From positions 558,001-622,000 of the forward strand of contig NZ_JBIWXY010000001.1 of the NCBI RefSeq assembly GCF_044751345.1: a stretch of 64,000 bases of DNA, in the 5' to 3' direction. This stretch comes from Methylobacillus methanolivorans. GTDB lineage: Bacteria; Pseudomonadota; Gammaproteobacteria; Burkholderiales; Methylophilaceae. The translations under genes were made by a program, and so were the position numbers. The notes under the pieces were generated by a model, which made no database searches, had not been told where the DNA came from, and saw nothing but the letters and a program-made list of their open reading frames with translations. Of the stretch, positions 17,254 through 25,985 are shown one piece after another. Each line of letters begins with the position of its first letter. Position 1 is the stretch's first letter.

Positions 17254-18615
17254 TCAATTCACCGCAAAATACTGGTTCAGGGCGTGCAGTTGGGCCTCGT
17301 TGAGCATTCCCGCAGCCTGCTTGAGATTAATGATGTCATTGACTAGCACGTACTGCACACGGCTCAGCTCCAGGCGGCTACGGAATAGTTTCTGCTGTGC
17401 GTTCAATACCTCGATATTGGTGCGTGTGCCTGCAGCAAAGCCTTTTTCCGTGCCCTCCAGAGCAATTTCGCTGGACTTCACCGCTTGGCGGTAGGCAGAG
17501 AGTGCCAGCAGGCCGCTGCGTATGCTATTGAGGTATTTCTTGGTATTGGCCTCGATGTCGCGTGTCCGCAGATTGAGCAACTCCTCTGCGGCATCTACCT
17601 TGTTGAAGGCCTGACGTACGCTGGCGCTGGTAAAGCCACCGGCAAACAAAGGCATGTTGAGTTGCAGGGATACGGTAGTGGTGTCGAAGCGCGAGCCCAA
17701 GGTATTGTTGCTGTCGTTTTCGCTGAATGAGCGTACACCCACCAGGTCCAGTGTGGGGAAGTGGCCGGCGCGCTTCTTTTCGACATCCTGGCGAGCCACT
17801 TCGACTGACAAGCGGGCAGCGGTAATTTCGGGATTGTTGCCCAGTGCTTGTTGCAGCCAGAAATCCAGCTCTTCTGATTCCGGCACTGTCATGGGTAATT
17901 GGGCAGTATTGATCGGCGCAATTTCTTCCACCTGGATGCCAACCATGTTACTCAGGGTCTGCTTGAATACTCCTAGCGAATTCTCCGTGGTAATCAGTTC
18001 AGCCTGGGCAAGCTCAAGATTGGCTTGAGCTTCATTGACTTCGGTAATGGTGCCTTCGCCGTTATCATAGCGGCGCTGTGCTTGATCGCGCTGTTGGCTG
18101 GTGGCCTTGATGTTGCTGCGCAGCACGGTGACTTTCTCTTGCGCGTACAGCGTTTCAAAATAGGTGGCAGCCAGCCGCGTGATCAGGGTGGCATTTTCCT
18201 TCAGTAGCAGGGCTTCCTTACTTTGCACATTAGCCTCTGCACCACGATAAGTGGCCATGGTTTCCTTGTTGAACAAGGGTTGGCGCAGGCTCAGGGCATA
18301 GTTGTGGATGTCATAGTTAAGCTTGGTATCAATCGCACCCAGGTTGGTTTGCGTGGTACGGTCGGTGTTGCCGCGGCCAACGCTGGCACCAAACTGCACC
18401 CGGGGCATGAACAGGGCGCGGCTCTTGTTGATCTCCTCTCGTTCGGCGGCCATATTCGCCTCGGCTGCCTTGTATTGTGCGTCGTATTGCACGGCTTTTT
18501 CGTAGAGGCTGAGCAGGTTTTCCGCTGCTTGTGGCGAGGTAGCCACACATAAGAGTGATCCACCTAGAATGCAACGTGATACCCAGTGGTACAGTTTGTG
18601 AAGGCAAAGACTCAT
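17254..18615 (-). CDS. TolC-family outer-membrane channel of type I secretion
   Basis: A 453-residue TolC-family protein with a signal peptide ending TSPQAA and two long helical repeats typical of the family (LYEKAVQYDAQYKAAEANM near the start, later NNPEITAARLSVEVARQDVEKKR). It forms the trimeric tunnel across the outer membrane and periplasm for the HlyD/ABC export complex encoded just upstream. GAGG lies shortly before the ATG. The product is of ordinary family length. Confidence 0.92.
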   Translation of the reverse strand: MSLCLHKLYHWVSRCILGGSLLCVATSPQAAENLLSLYEKAVQYDAQYKAAEANMAAEREEINKSRALFMPRVQFGASVGRGNTDRTTQTNLGAIDTKLNYDIHNYALSLRQPLFNKETMATYRGAEANVQSKEALLLKENATLITRLAATYFETLYAQEKVTVLRSNIKATSQQRDQAQRRYDNGEGTITEVNEAQANLELAQAELITTENSLGVFKQTLSNMVGIQVEEIAPINTAQLPMTVPESEELDFWLQQALGNNPEITAARLSVEVARQDVEKKRAGHFPTLDLVGVRSFSENDSNNTLGSRFDTTTVSLQLNMPLFAGGFTSASVRQAFNKVDAAEELLNLRTRDIEANTKKYLNSIRSGLLALSAYRQAVKSSEIALEGTEKGFAAGTRTNIEVLNAQQKLFRSRLELSRVQYVLVNDIINLKQAAGMLNEAQLHALNQYFAVN

Positions 18616-18627
18616 GCGGCTAACCTC

Positions 18628-20001
18628 TCACTCTTCCTTCATTGAGGCAGCAATACGCTTCACCAGCGGATGCATCAGGTAGGTGAGCAGGGTGCGCTCC
18701 CCAGTGCGGATGACTACCTGCACTGGCATGCCAGGCTGCATACGGCGCTTGCCCAGGGTTTTCATGCCTTCTTCCGTGACGGAAATGCGGGCCAGGTAAT
18801 AGCTGGTATTGTCGGGGTCTACCAGCAAATCACTGGATATGGTCTTGACCTTGCCTTCCAGCAGCAATTGGGGCGTATTGGCAAAGCTGGAGAAACGTAC
18901 ATCGGCATCCTGGCCAGTATGGATTTTGTCGATCAGGTGAGGAGGAATGCGTGCATCCAGGATCAAGGGCTCATCGAAAGGCACGATGTCCATGATCTTC
19001 TGCCCAGGCTGGATCACCGCGCCTATGGTATGTACCTGCAAGCCGACGACTTGACCACTGACAGGCGCGCTGACGGTGACGCGTTGCAATTCATCCCATA
19101 ATGGCTTGTACTTCTCGGCATCTGCCTGCACGGCCAGCTTGACTTGTGCCATTTCGGTATCCATTTCCTTTTTCTCGGTTTGCTCGCGTGCGGTAATGCG
19201 CTGCTGCAACTCAAGAATGGCTTTGCGGCTGCGCAGGATATTGGAATCATTGGTGGCGATCAGGCCGTAGGTTTGCGCTAGCTTTTGTTCGAGCTCGTTT
19301 TGCTGGTTGCGCGGGGCATAGCCTTCGCTGACAAGTTGCTTGATACCTGTCAGCTGTTGCGTCAGCAAATCCACTTGCGATCGATAACTGCCTGCTACGC
19401 CCTGGTAGCCCTCAATCAAGGCCTGCTGGCCCTCGATAGATTCACGCATGGCTTCCACATCGGCACGTAATGCCTGCTGGCGGGCGCGTAATAATTGGGA
19501 TTGATTCAGCATCAACTGCTGTACATAAGGGTCCGCTTGTTGCTTGATCAGCTCAGGGTGGAAGGTGATGCTGCCTGCAGCAGATTTTTCTGCCAGCAGG
19601 CGGCTTTCATGGGCGAGCAAGCCCAGATAGCGCTGGCGTACTTCATCAAAGCGTGCCTTGCTGGCAGTCGCATCCAGCGTGAATAGGACATCTCCAGCCT
19701 TGACTGGCTGGCCTTCGTGCACCATCAATTGGCTGACAATGCCGCCTGTGAGGTGCTGTATGGTTTTATGTCGCCCCTCTACGGTCACGACGCCTTCAGT
19801 GGGCACTCCCTCGTCCAATGGTGCCAATGCTGCCCAAGCGAGGAAGCCGCCAAAGCCAAGCAGCAGGATGATCAGCCCCAGTTTTGTTGTGCTGCGTTCA
19901 TGCCCGATCTCATTTCCCTGTTCATGCAGGGGTACTACATTGGAGGCGGGCGCAAGCGTATCGTGCAATGTGTGTTGTACAGCCTGAGTCATGTTGTTCA
20001 T
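18628..20001 (-). CDS. HlyD-family type I secretion adaptor
   Basis: A 457-residue membrane-fusion protein. One membrane helix (residues 41-61) is followed by a lipoyl-like half (VVTVEGRHKTIQHLTGGIVSQL), long coiled coils, and the second lipoyl half and beta domain (VSAPVSGQVVGLQVHTIGAVI). The C-terminus carries the family signature GMPVQVVIRTGERTLLTYLM. It bridges the ABC exporters and the TolC channel. The foldback element at 20006-20276 now separates it from the ABC genes. Confidence 0.93.
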   Translation of the reverse strand: MNNMTQAVQHTLHDTLAPASNVVPLHEQGNEIGHERSTTKLGLIILLLGFGGFLAWAALAPLDEGVPTEGVVTVEGRHKTIQHLTGGIVSQLMVHEGQPVKAGDVLFTLDATASKARFDEVRQRYLGLLAHESRLLAEKSAAGSITFHPELIKQQADPYVQQLMLNQSQLLRARQQALRADVEAMRESIEGQQALIEGYQGVAGSYRSQVDLLTQQLTGIKQLVSEGYAPRNQQNELEQKLAQTYGLIATNDSNILRSRKAILELQQRITAREQTEKKEMDTEMAQVKLAVQADAEKYKPLWDELQRVTVSAPVSGQVVGLQVHTIGAVIQPGQKIMDIVPFDEPLILDARIPPHLIDKIHTGQDADVRFSSFANTPQLLLEGKVKTISSDLLVDPDNTSYYLARISVTEEGMKTLGKRRMQPGMPVQVVIRTGERTLLTYLMHPLVKRIAASMKEE

Positions 20002-20005
20002 CCCT

Positions 20006-20276
20006 AGAGCCTGTTCAATATCTTTTCATGGGCACGCATGGCTCCAAAATGCGTCCGATCAAGGCGCAGTCCGCAGGTAATGCTCATTGCCTTGCCAAGG
20101 GCTGCAACGTAGAGCGGGCGCGTTTTGGAGCTATGCCCGTAGGGTTGCCCCGGCAGGGCAGCAGCTGCTGCTGCGTTGCAAATCCTCGCCAGGCAATAAG
20201 CACGTCTGCGGTTTGCGCCTTGCATCACCTGCCCTGCCGGGGCAACGTGCCCATGAAAAGATATTGAGCAGGCTCT
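20006..20276. mobile_element. 271-bp foldback/MITE-like element
   Basis: The ends are 31-bp inverted repeats (20006-20036 and 20246-20276) with one mismatch, beginning AGAGCCTG. Inside are further inverted pairs: a perfect 18-bp pair GTTGCCCCGGCAGGGCAG (20144-20161 with 20229-20246) and a long imperfect pair of about 48 bp (20061-20109 with 20174-20221). There is no coding capacity for a transposase. It looks like a non-autonomous mobile or foldback element. I see no clear target duplication. It lies between an ABC gene and hlyD and supplies the ABC gene's final codons and stop. Confidence 0.8.
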
Positions 20277-21976
20277 TGTGCCACCTTGCTCGCCGGGCTT
20301 TGCCTGGCATGATTGATTTCCGCAAGCACTTGTTCACGCGGGCCATGCCACAGCATGTTGCCTTGGTCGAGTACCAGTAACTTGTCGGTGATATTGAGGA
20401 TATGTGGTCGGTGCGAGACCAGGACGATGCTCTTGCCCTGGTTTTTCAGCAGCAATAGTGCGGTGATCAGGCTGGCTTCACCTTGGTCGTCAAGGTGGGC
20501 GTTGGGCTCATCAAGCAGCAGGATAGCGGGTTGCTGGTAGATCGCCCGCGCTAGGCCAACTAGCTGGCGCTGCCCACCTGAGAGCACTGGTGCTTCGGCG
20601 TTCAATCGCGTGTCATATCCCTTGGGCAAACGCAAAATTGCCTCGTGAATGCCTGCGGCTTGGGCAGCCTGTATCACTTTCTCAGGTTCCGGCTGCGTAA
20701 AGCGCGCAATATTTTCGGCAATACTGCCTTCCAATAAGGCGGTTTCCTGCGGCAGATACCCGATGGCTGAGGCATATAGGTTTGCCGGCAAGCGAGAAAG
20801 CGCAATGCCATCGACCAATATCTCGCCCTCGCGCTGATCGCAGGTGTTGGCAAGGCAACGCAGCAGGGTGGTTTTGCCGGAACCAGAAGGGCCGAGGACG
20901 CCGAGAATCTCGCCGGGCTCGATCTCAAGGTTAAGCGGTTTTAACAATGGCGTGCCATGATGGCTCTTTACCGCCACCTGCACCAATGACAGCCTGCCCT
21001 TGATCGCCTCATTTGGCGTCACTAGTTGGGTAATGTCGTCATGATCGGTGCCAGTCGCTAGCAATTGGTCGATATTGCCTGCTGAAGCCTTGGCTTGGAT
21101 AAATTGCTTCCAGGTGCCCACGATCACGTCAAATGGCTGTAATGCGCGCGCGATCAACACATTGGAGGCAATCATTGCGCCGATGGAAATGTCTCCCTTG
21201 ACCGCTAGCAGGGCCGCCATGCCCAACATGCCGGATTGCATGGTGTAGCGGGCAAACTTGTTGACCTGCTGGTTGCGGCTTTGTACATCGTTGGTTTTTG
21301 CATCCAGCGCGTGCCAGCGGTCCTGAATGGCTAACCAGCGCTGCCTGAGCTGTGGCAGCATGCCGAGCACATGCAGGGTCTCAATGTTACGCAGCTTGCT
21401 ATCGAGGAATTGCAAACCATGTTGGCGTGCTTCTGCTGAATCTGCTAGTGGTTGCGCAGTGCTATGCTGGTTCCACAGCGCAAGGCCGAATTGCACCATA
21501 CAAAGGGCAATGGCGAGGGCTCCGAGTATAGGGCTGAGGATGAATAACACGGCAATATAGAGCAAGGTCCATGGCACATCGAAAAAGGCAAACAGGCCGT
21601 TACCAGTAATGAAGTGACGGATGAAGGTCAGGTCCTGCATGGCTTGCTGAGTGCCTTGTGCTGCTTGCCTCGTCAGGCCTAGGGAAAACAGCCTTGACGT
21701 CAACAGCTTGTCGAAGCACACACCTGCCTTGATCGCGACCAAGGAACGCACCCAGTCGGAAAATGCCATCACCATGAACAGGAAGAGGGTGATCAAGGTC
21801 ACTGCCAGCAGCGTCATCTCGCTACGGCTCAGCAATACACGATCATACAATTGCAATAGATACAGCGTGGGAGCGAGCATCAAGACATTCGTCACCATGC
21901 TGAACAGGGCAATACTCCAGGCTTCATGTTTGAACAATGCCAAGTAACTGCGCAGGGAGAGGGGCTGGGTGCTCAT
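20225..21976 (-). CDS. PrtD-type type I secretion ABC transporter (second)
   Basis: A 583-residue exporter half-transporter. Six membrane helices fill the first 300 residues; the nucleotide-binding domain has Walker A GPSGSGKTTLL, signature LSGGQRQLVGLARA and Walker B AILLLDEPNAHLD. It belongs to the PrtD/HasD family, which exports RTX proteins. Its ATG overlaps the previous ABC gene's stop (ATGA). The last residues, roughly EPAQYLFMGTLPRQGR, are encoded by the foldback element at 20006-20276, so the native C-terminus has been replaced. The catalytic domain is complete before that point. Confidence 0.92.
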   Translation of the reverse strand: MSTQPLSLRSYLALFKHEAWSIALFSMVTNVLMLAPTLYLLQLYDRVLLSRSEMTLLAVTLITLFLFMVMAFSDWVRSLVAIKAGVCFDKLLTSRLFSLGLTRQAAQGTQQAMQDLTFIRHFITGNGLFAFFDVPWTLLYIAVLFILSPILGALAIALCMVQFGLALWNQHSTAQPLADSAEARQHGLQFLDSKLRNIETLHVLGMLPQLRQRWLAIQDRWHALDAKTNDVQSRNQQVNKFARYTMQSGMLGMAALLAVKGDISIGAMIASNVLIARALQPFDVIVGTWKQFIQAKASAGNIDQLLATGTDHDDITQLVTPNEAIKGRLSLVQVAVKSHHGTPLLKPLNLEIEPGEILGVLGPSGSGKTTLLRCLANTCDQREGEILVDGIALSRLPANLYASAIGYLPQETALLEGSIAENIARFTQPEPEKVIQAAQAAGIHEAILRLPKGYDTRLNAEAPVLSGGQRQLVGLARAIYQQPAILLLDEPNAHLDDQGEASLITALLLLKNQGKSIVLVSHRPHILNITDKLLVLDQGNMLWHGPREQVLAEINHARQSPASKVAQEPAQYLFMGTLPRQGR

Positions 21977-23685
21977 GCCTGCTTCCTTTGCGGGGTGGCA
22001 GCTTGTTGCAACGAGACCAATACCTCCTCAGGCTTGCCATAGCGGAGCACTTGGCCTTTCATCATCACCATCATGCTGTCGGCTACATGGCGGATGCCTT
22101 GCAGATGGCTGATGATGATAAAGGTGGTGCCTTGACTCTTGAGCATGTGCACAGCCTGTTGCAGGCATTGCTCACTGGCTTCATCCAGGTTGGCATTGGG
22201 CTCGTCAAGCACCACGATTGTGGGTTTGCCATACAAAGCCCTTGCCAAGCCGATGAGCTGCCTGCGACCACCTGAGAGCAAGTAACCTTCATGGCCTATG
22301 TGGGTATCAAGCCCATCAGGCAAGCTCTCTATCCAAGTCTGCAGTTGCAGAAGCGCAATGACCTCGGTCAGCTTGGCGTGATCCGGCGTGCCAAAACGGC
22401 AGATATTCTCGGTGATGGTGCCATCCAGCAGTTCAATGTCTTGCGGTAGGTAACCCAGGTATGGCCCAAGCTCGGCCTTATCCCATTGAAAGATATCTAC
22501 GCCATTGAGTCGCACCTTGCCCGTACTAGGCTGTAATAGGCCTACCAGCAATTTGGACAATGTGGTTTTGCCAGAGGCTGAGGGGCCGGTGATGAGTAGC
22601 ACTTCGCCAGGTCGCAGGCGGAACTGGATATTACGCAACAGAGGCTCGCGTGCATTTTCTGTCAGGGCGTAGCTGAGGTTTTCCACCGTAAGCTCGCCTG
22701 TCGGTGCTGGTAATGCCATGCCAGCCTGTTTGGTTGGGTGCTGCTCCAGAAGCTCATTCAGGCGGTCATACGCCTGCAAGCCATTGGCTATGCTGCGCCA
22801 TTGCGCGATCAATTGGCTGAAGGGGGCCAATACGCGTGCAGCGAGAATGGATGCAACGATCATCATGGCCGCGCCGTTGATCAAGGTTTGACTGATCACC
22901 AGATAACAACCTAGCCCTAATACCAGGGAGGTGAGGCTGATCTGGAGAAACTTGGAATATGCCGCATGCTGACCAGCAATCTCCGAGGCATTTGCCTGCT
23001 TGTCGAGAAAGGCTTGCTGTTTGTCTTGCCAGCGGGTTTCTAGTGCAGCTTGCATGCCCATGGCACGCGCCACTTCTGCATGTTGCTGGATATTGCTGAA
23101 ATAACTCTGTGCGGCCAGTGCGTGCTGATTGGCCTCTTGCAGCTGGGGCTGCACGCGCATCTGGTTCAGTAGGGCGATAATGGTTTGTACTGCCAAGCCA
23201 AGTAGGGTCAGGTAACCCAGGCTGCTATGGATAAAGAAAATAGCGACAAGAAAAATCACAATAAAAGGAATATCAATCAGCCCCAGTAAGGCAGGGGAAT
23301 AGAGCATTTCCCTCAGGCTGCGATAATCGGCAAATACACGCTGCGCAGCGAAGCCAGCATTGCCTAGCTTTGCTGTGAACGCTGCATTGAAAATAGGTTG
23401 GCTCAAGGCTTGATCAAGCCGGTTGGCGGCTTGCAGCATCATGCCGCGGCGCACCCATTCCAGGCTTTCCATGATCAGGTAAATAAAGATCACCATCATG
23501 GTGAGCATGAGCAAAGTCGCAAGATTACGGCTGAAAATCACCCGGTCATAGACTTCGAGCATGTACCACGATGGTGCCAACACCAGCAGGTTGGTAAAAA
23601 AACCGAAGAAAATCACTCGATGAAAGAGAGAGGTAAGATCCATCAAGGATTTCTTCAGTACAGCGGAGTTCTTGTTTTTAATCAC
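21973..23685 (-). CDS. PrtD-type type I secretion ABC transporter (first)
   Basis: A 570-residue PrtD-family exporter: an N-terminal membrane domain, Walker A GPSASGKTTLS, signature LSGGRRQLIGLARA and Walker B TIVVLDEPNANLD. The start is a GTG at 23685, with AGGA eleven bases before it. It is followed immediately by a second, divergent PrtD-type gene, so the exporter is probably a heterodimer rather than the usual homodimer. It comes right after the RTX gene and should export that protein. Confidence 0.92.
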   Translation of the reverse strand: MIKNKNSAVLKKSLMDLTSLFHRVIFFGFFTNLLVLAPSWYMLEVYDRVIFSRNLATLLMLTMMVIFIYLIMESLEWVRRGMMLQAANRLDQALSQPIFNAAFTAKLGNAGFAAQRVFADYRSLREMLYSPALLGLIDIPFIVIFLVAIFFIHSSLGYLTLLGLAVQTIIALLNQMRVQPQLQEANQHALAAQSYFSNIQQHAEVARAMGMQAALETRWQDKQQAFLDKQANASEIAGQHAAYSKFLQISLTSLVLGLGCYLVISQTLINGAAMMIVASILAARVLAPFSQLIAQWRSIANGLQAYDRLNELLEQHPTKQAGMALPAPTGELTVENLSYALTENAREPLLRNIQFRLRPGEVLLITGPSASGKTTLSKLLVGLLQPSTGKVRLNGVDIFQWDKAELGPYLGYLPQDIELLDGTITENICRFGTPDHAKLTEVIALLQLQTWIESLPDGLDTHIGHEGYLLSGGRRQLIGLARALYGKPTIVVLDEPNANLDEASEQCLQQAVHMLKSQGTTFIIISHLQGIRHVADSMMVMMKGQVLRYGKPEEVLVSLQQAATPQRKQA

Positions 23686-23717
23686 GTATGCAGTATTCCT
23701 GGTGAAAATCAGGACAC

Positions 23718-23744
23718 TGCCGGGCCGGTGTTACCAGCCCGGCA
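23718..23744 (-). terminator. hairpin after RTX gene, possible attenuator
   Basis: TGCCGGGC and GCCCGGCA form an 8-bp GC stem just after the RTX stop codon (23752). On the minus strand it is followed by GTGTCCTGATTTTC rather than a clean T-run. It may protect the 3' end of an abundant RTX transcript or reduce read-through into the exporter genes. Confidence 0.5.
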
Positions 23745-23751
23745 CCCCTAA

Positions 23752-25911
23752 TTAAACAACCACGATATCCGCTGCTGTGATTGAGCTAACGCCAGTCAGG
23801 ACAGCGATGTCAATGGCTGCACTGCCACCGTTGCCATCTGCGTAATACTGCAGGGTATTGGTGGAAGTATTGAACACCAGGTAGTCATCTGCATCGAGCG
23901 GGCCAGAACCGACCACCAGGTTGCCAGCGTTGAAGCCGACCAACGAAGCGAATTGATCCGTATTGAGCTCGATTTTGTCCACTCCGCTAGCGAAGTCGGT
24001 GATGGTGTCGGTATCAGCGTTGGTGAGATCAACCCCAACGTTTTCATACCATTGCACTTCATCATCATCGCCAGTCACGGTTTGTGTCCAAATCTTGCCG
24101 AAGGCGAACGTATCGGACCCAGAGCCACCTGTAAGAGTATCGTGCCCGCCATTGCTGACGAAGCGGTCATCCTGAGTGGTGCCAATGAAGGTCTGGGTGT
24201 TACCGTTACCTTCAAAGGTCAGGCCGTTGGCTGTTACGCCGGAAGCATCAACGACCACATTGTTGATCGTGCCGCCGTTGTTACCCTTGGCATTGGAGAG
24301 GTCGGCTACTGTACCGCCAGCATTGAAGTGGTAATTGTTATTCAACAATTGCAGGGCTGTGTTTTCCACGTTCAAGCGGCCTACTGTGCCACCTACCTGA
24401 ACCACTTCCATTTCCTGGAAATTAGCGTCATTGAGAATGATAGTGCCAGCAGCTTGGGTATTAGCACCAATGCCAGTAGTAATGCGCAAGGTATCAGTAC
24501 CTTCACCACCAACGATCACATCATGCTTAGCACCAGTAGCGATCCACTCAGGGTTACCATCGTCAGCCTTGGACGTGGTGCCTTGCACGCCACTACCAAA
24601 ACCACCGATCAAGAAGATATCGTCGCCTTCACCACCGTCAAGGTAATCCGCACCGCCGTGACCAACCAGCAAGTCGTTACCACCATTGCCGTAGACCACA
24701 TCATCACCCAGGCGTGCAGTGACATAATCCACGCCATCGCTACCTAAGACAATCTCGCGTGCACCAGCAGACTCATTGGCACCATCAATGCGAACATAGC
24801 TGCCTTCTTCACCCTCAGTGGCATCGTAGATGATGTCCACGTTGTGGAAGAGCTCGGCAACGGAGTAGTCATCCACCTCAAATTCAGCCGCTAGGTACTC
24901 GACCTCGTCTGCCCCATCGACATCAGGCTCGAATTCTTCTTCTTCGAATTCCAGCTTAATGGTGACGGATTCGGTAGGGCCACCAGCGACGCCGTAGATA
25001 TGCGTGCCAGGATTCAGGAACCCAGTGCTTAATGATTCGCCATTTTCCTCTAGTTGTTCAGCGGAAAGAACGATGTTGACGCCGCTTGCAAGTTCGATAC
25101 GCTCAATGCCGCTAAAACCTAGAGATTCAGAAAAGTCTCCAGAAACCTTAAATTCTATCGTATCAACGGCGTTATAGCCCGCGATACTGCTGGCATAAGT
25201 ACTAATGGCACTTGATCCAGGACGAGTTACTAAATTGATACGGGCATCTGTCTCGGCTAACTGAGATTGCGCAATTGTGGAGATTGGGACAATGGTACCA
25301 GTTACCCGATCAAAAGCTACCAAGCCAGCATCTTCATCTTCTTCATTCGCTTCTTCCAGCTCAATGTATCTTGCCTCATTACCTGCATTATCCAAATCTG
25401 ATGTACCACCGCTAATGTAAGTGTTCTCGACAGCAGAGCTGATGACGAAAGTATCATTGCCCTCACCGCCTCCTAGAAAGTCATCGGAACTTACTAGGTA
25501 TAGATTACCAATTACATTTTGGTCACCGGCTGAGCTATCGCCGCCGAAGATAATGTCTGCGCCATCGCCACCACTCAGTATGTCATTACCGTCGCCACCA
25601 TAGATGTAGTCGTCGCCGGCACCACCAAAAATGGTGTCATTGCCATCGCCACCATAGATGTTGTCGGAGCCGGCACCACCAAAAGCAAGGTTGTTGCCAT
25701 TGCCGAGATCAATGATGTCATCACCAGCACCACCAAAAATGGTGTCATTGCCATCGCCACCAAACAGAAAGTCATTGCCAGAGCCTCCTACAATAAGGTC
25801 ATTGCCGCCTTCACCAAAAATCTGATTATCCAGACCGTTGCCTATGATGATGTCGGCACCAGATGTTCCGGTGTAGCTGATTTCTGTTGGATTGAATATT
25901 TTGATAGCCAT
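23752..25911 (-). CDS. RTX calcium-binding secreted protein
   Basis: A 719-residue acidic protein without a Sec signal. About a dozen glycine-rich nonapeptides (pattern GGxGNDxIx) fill residues 25-125, with further blocks around the middle (YGNGGNDLLVGHGGADYLDGG) and near the C-terminus (GGHDTLTGGSGSDTF). It ends TAADIVVV, a typical C-terminal type I secretion signal. There is no protease or lipase motif, so a structural surface or S-layer-like role is more likely than an enzyme. The ATG at 25911 has AGGA eight bases upstream; ten further upstream codons are possible but unlikely. The exporter genes follow directly. Confidence 0.88.
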   Translation of the reverse strand: MAIKIFNPTEISYTGTSGADIIIGNGLDNQIFGEGGNDLIVGGSGNDFLFGGDGNDTIFGGAGDDIIDLGNGNNLAFGGAGSDNIYGGDGNDTIFGGAGDDYIYGGDGNDILSGGDGADIIFGGDSSAGDQNVIGNLYLVSSDDFLGGGEGNDTFVISSAVENTYISGGTSDLDNAGNEARYIELEEANEEDEDAGLVAFDRVTGTIVPISTIAQSQLAETDARINLVTRPGSSAISTYASSIAGYNAVDTIEFKVSGDFSESLGFSGIERIELASGVNIVLSAEQLEENGESLSTGFLNPGTHIYGVAGGPTESVTIKLEFEEEEFEPDVDGADEVEYLAAEFEVDDYSVAELFHNVDIIYDATEGEEGSYVRIDGANESAGAREIVLGSDGVDYVTARLGDDVVYGNGGNDLLVGHGGADYLDGGEGDDIFLIGGFGSGVQGTTSKADDGNPEWIATGAKHDVIVGGEGTDTLRITTGIGANTQAAGTIILNDANFQEMEVVQVGGTVGRLNVENTALQLLNNNYHFNAGGTVADLSNAKGNNGGTINNVVVDASGVTANGLTFEGNGNTQTFIGTTQDDRFVSNGGHDTLTGGSGSDTFAFGKIWTQTVTGDDDEVQWYENVGVDLTNADTDTITDFASGVDKIELNTDQFASLVGFNAGNLVVGSGPLDADDYLVFNTSTNTLQYYADGNGGSAAIDIAVLTGVSSITAADIVVV

Positions 25912-25939
25912 TTCTAAATTCCTTTTTAAATTAATTAAC

Positions 25940-25961
25940 ACGGTGAGCTTTAGCTCACCGT
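25940..25961 (-). promoter_or_regulatory. hairpin in leader of RTX gene
   Basis: ACGGTGAGC and GCTCACCGT pair perfectly around a four-base loop in the 74-base gap between the secreted-protein gene and the RTX gene. On the minus strand a T-rich TGTTAATTAATTT follows, so partial termination or transcript processing between the two cistrons is plausible. Confidence 0.5.
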
Positions 25962-25985
25962 TAAAGGCATTAAATATTGGAGTGA

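Noticed and set aside
23953..24747. 264-codon plus-strand frame within the RTX gene
   Set aside because: Repetitive RTX codons keep the opposite strand free of stops; the frame has no ribosome-binding site and no homology pattern.
25560..25830. Tandem similarity that could be taken for a CRISPR array or DNA repeat
   Set aside because: The periodicity is that of RTX nonapeptide codons inside a gene, with no spacer-repeat structure.
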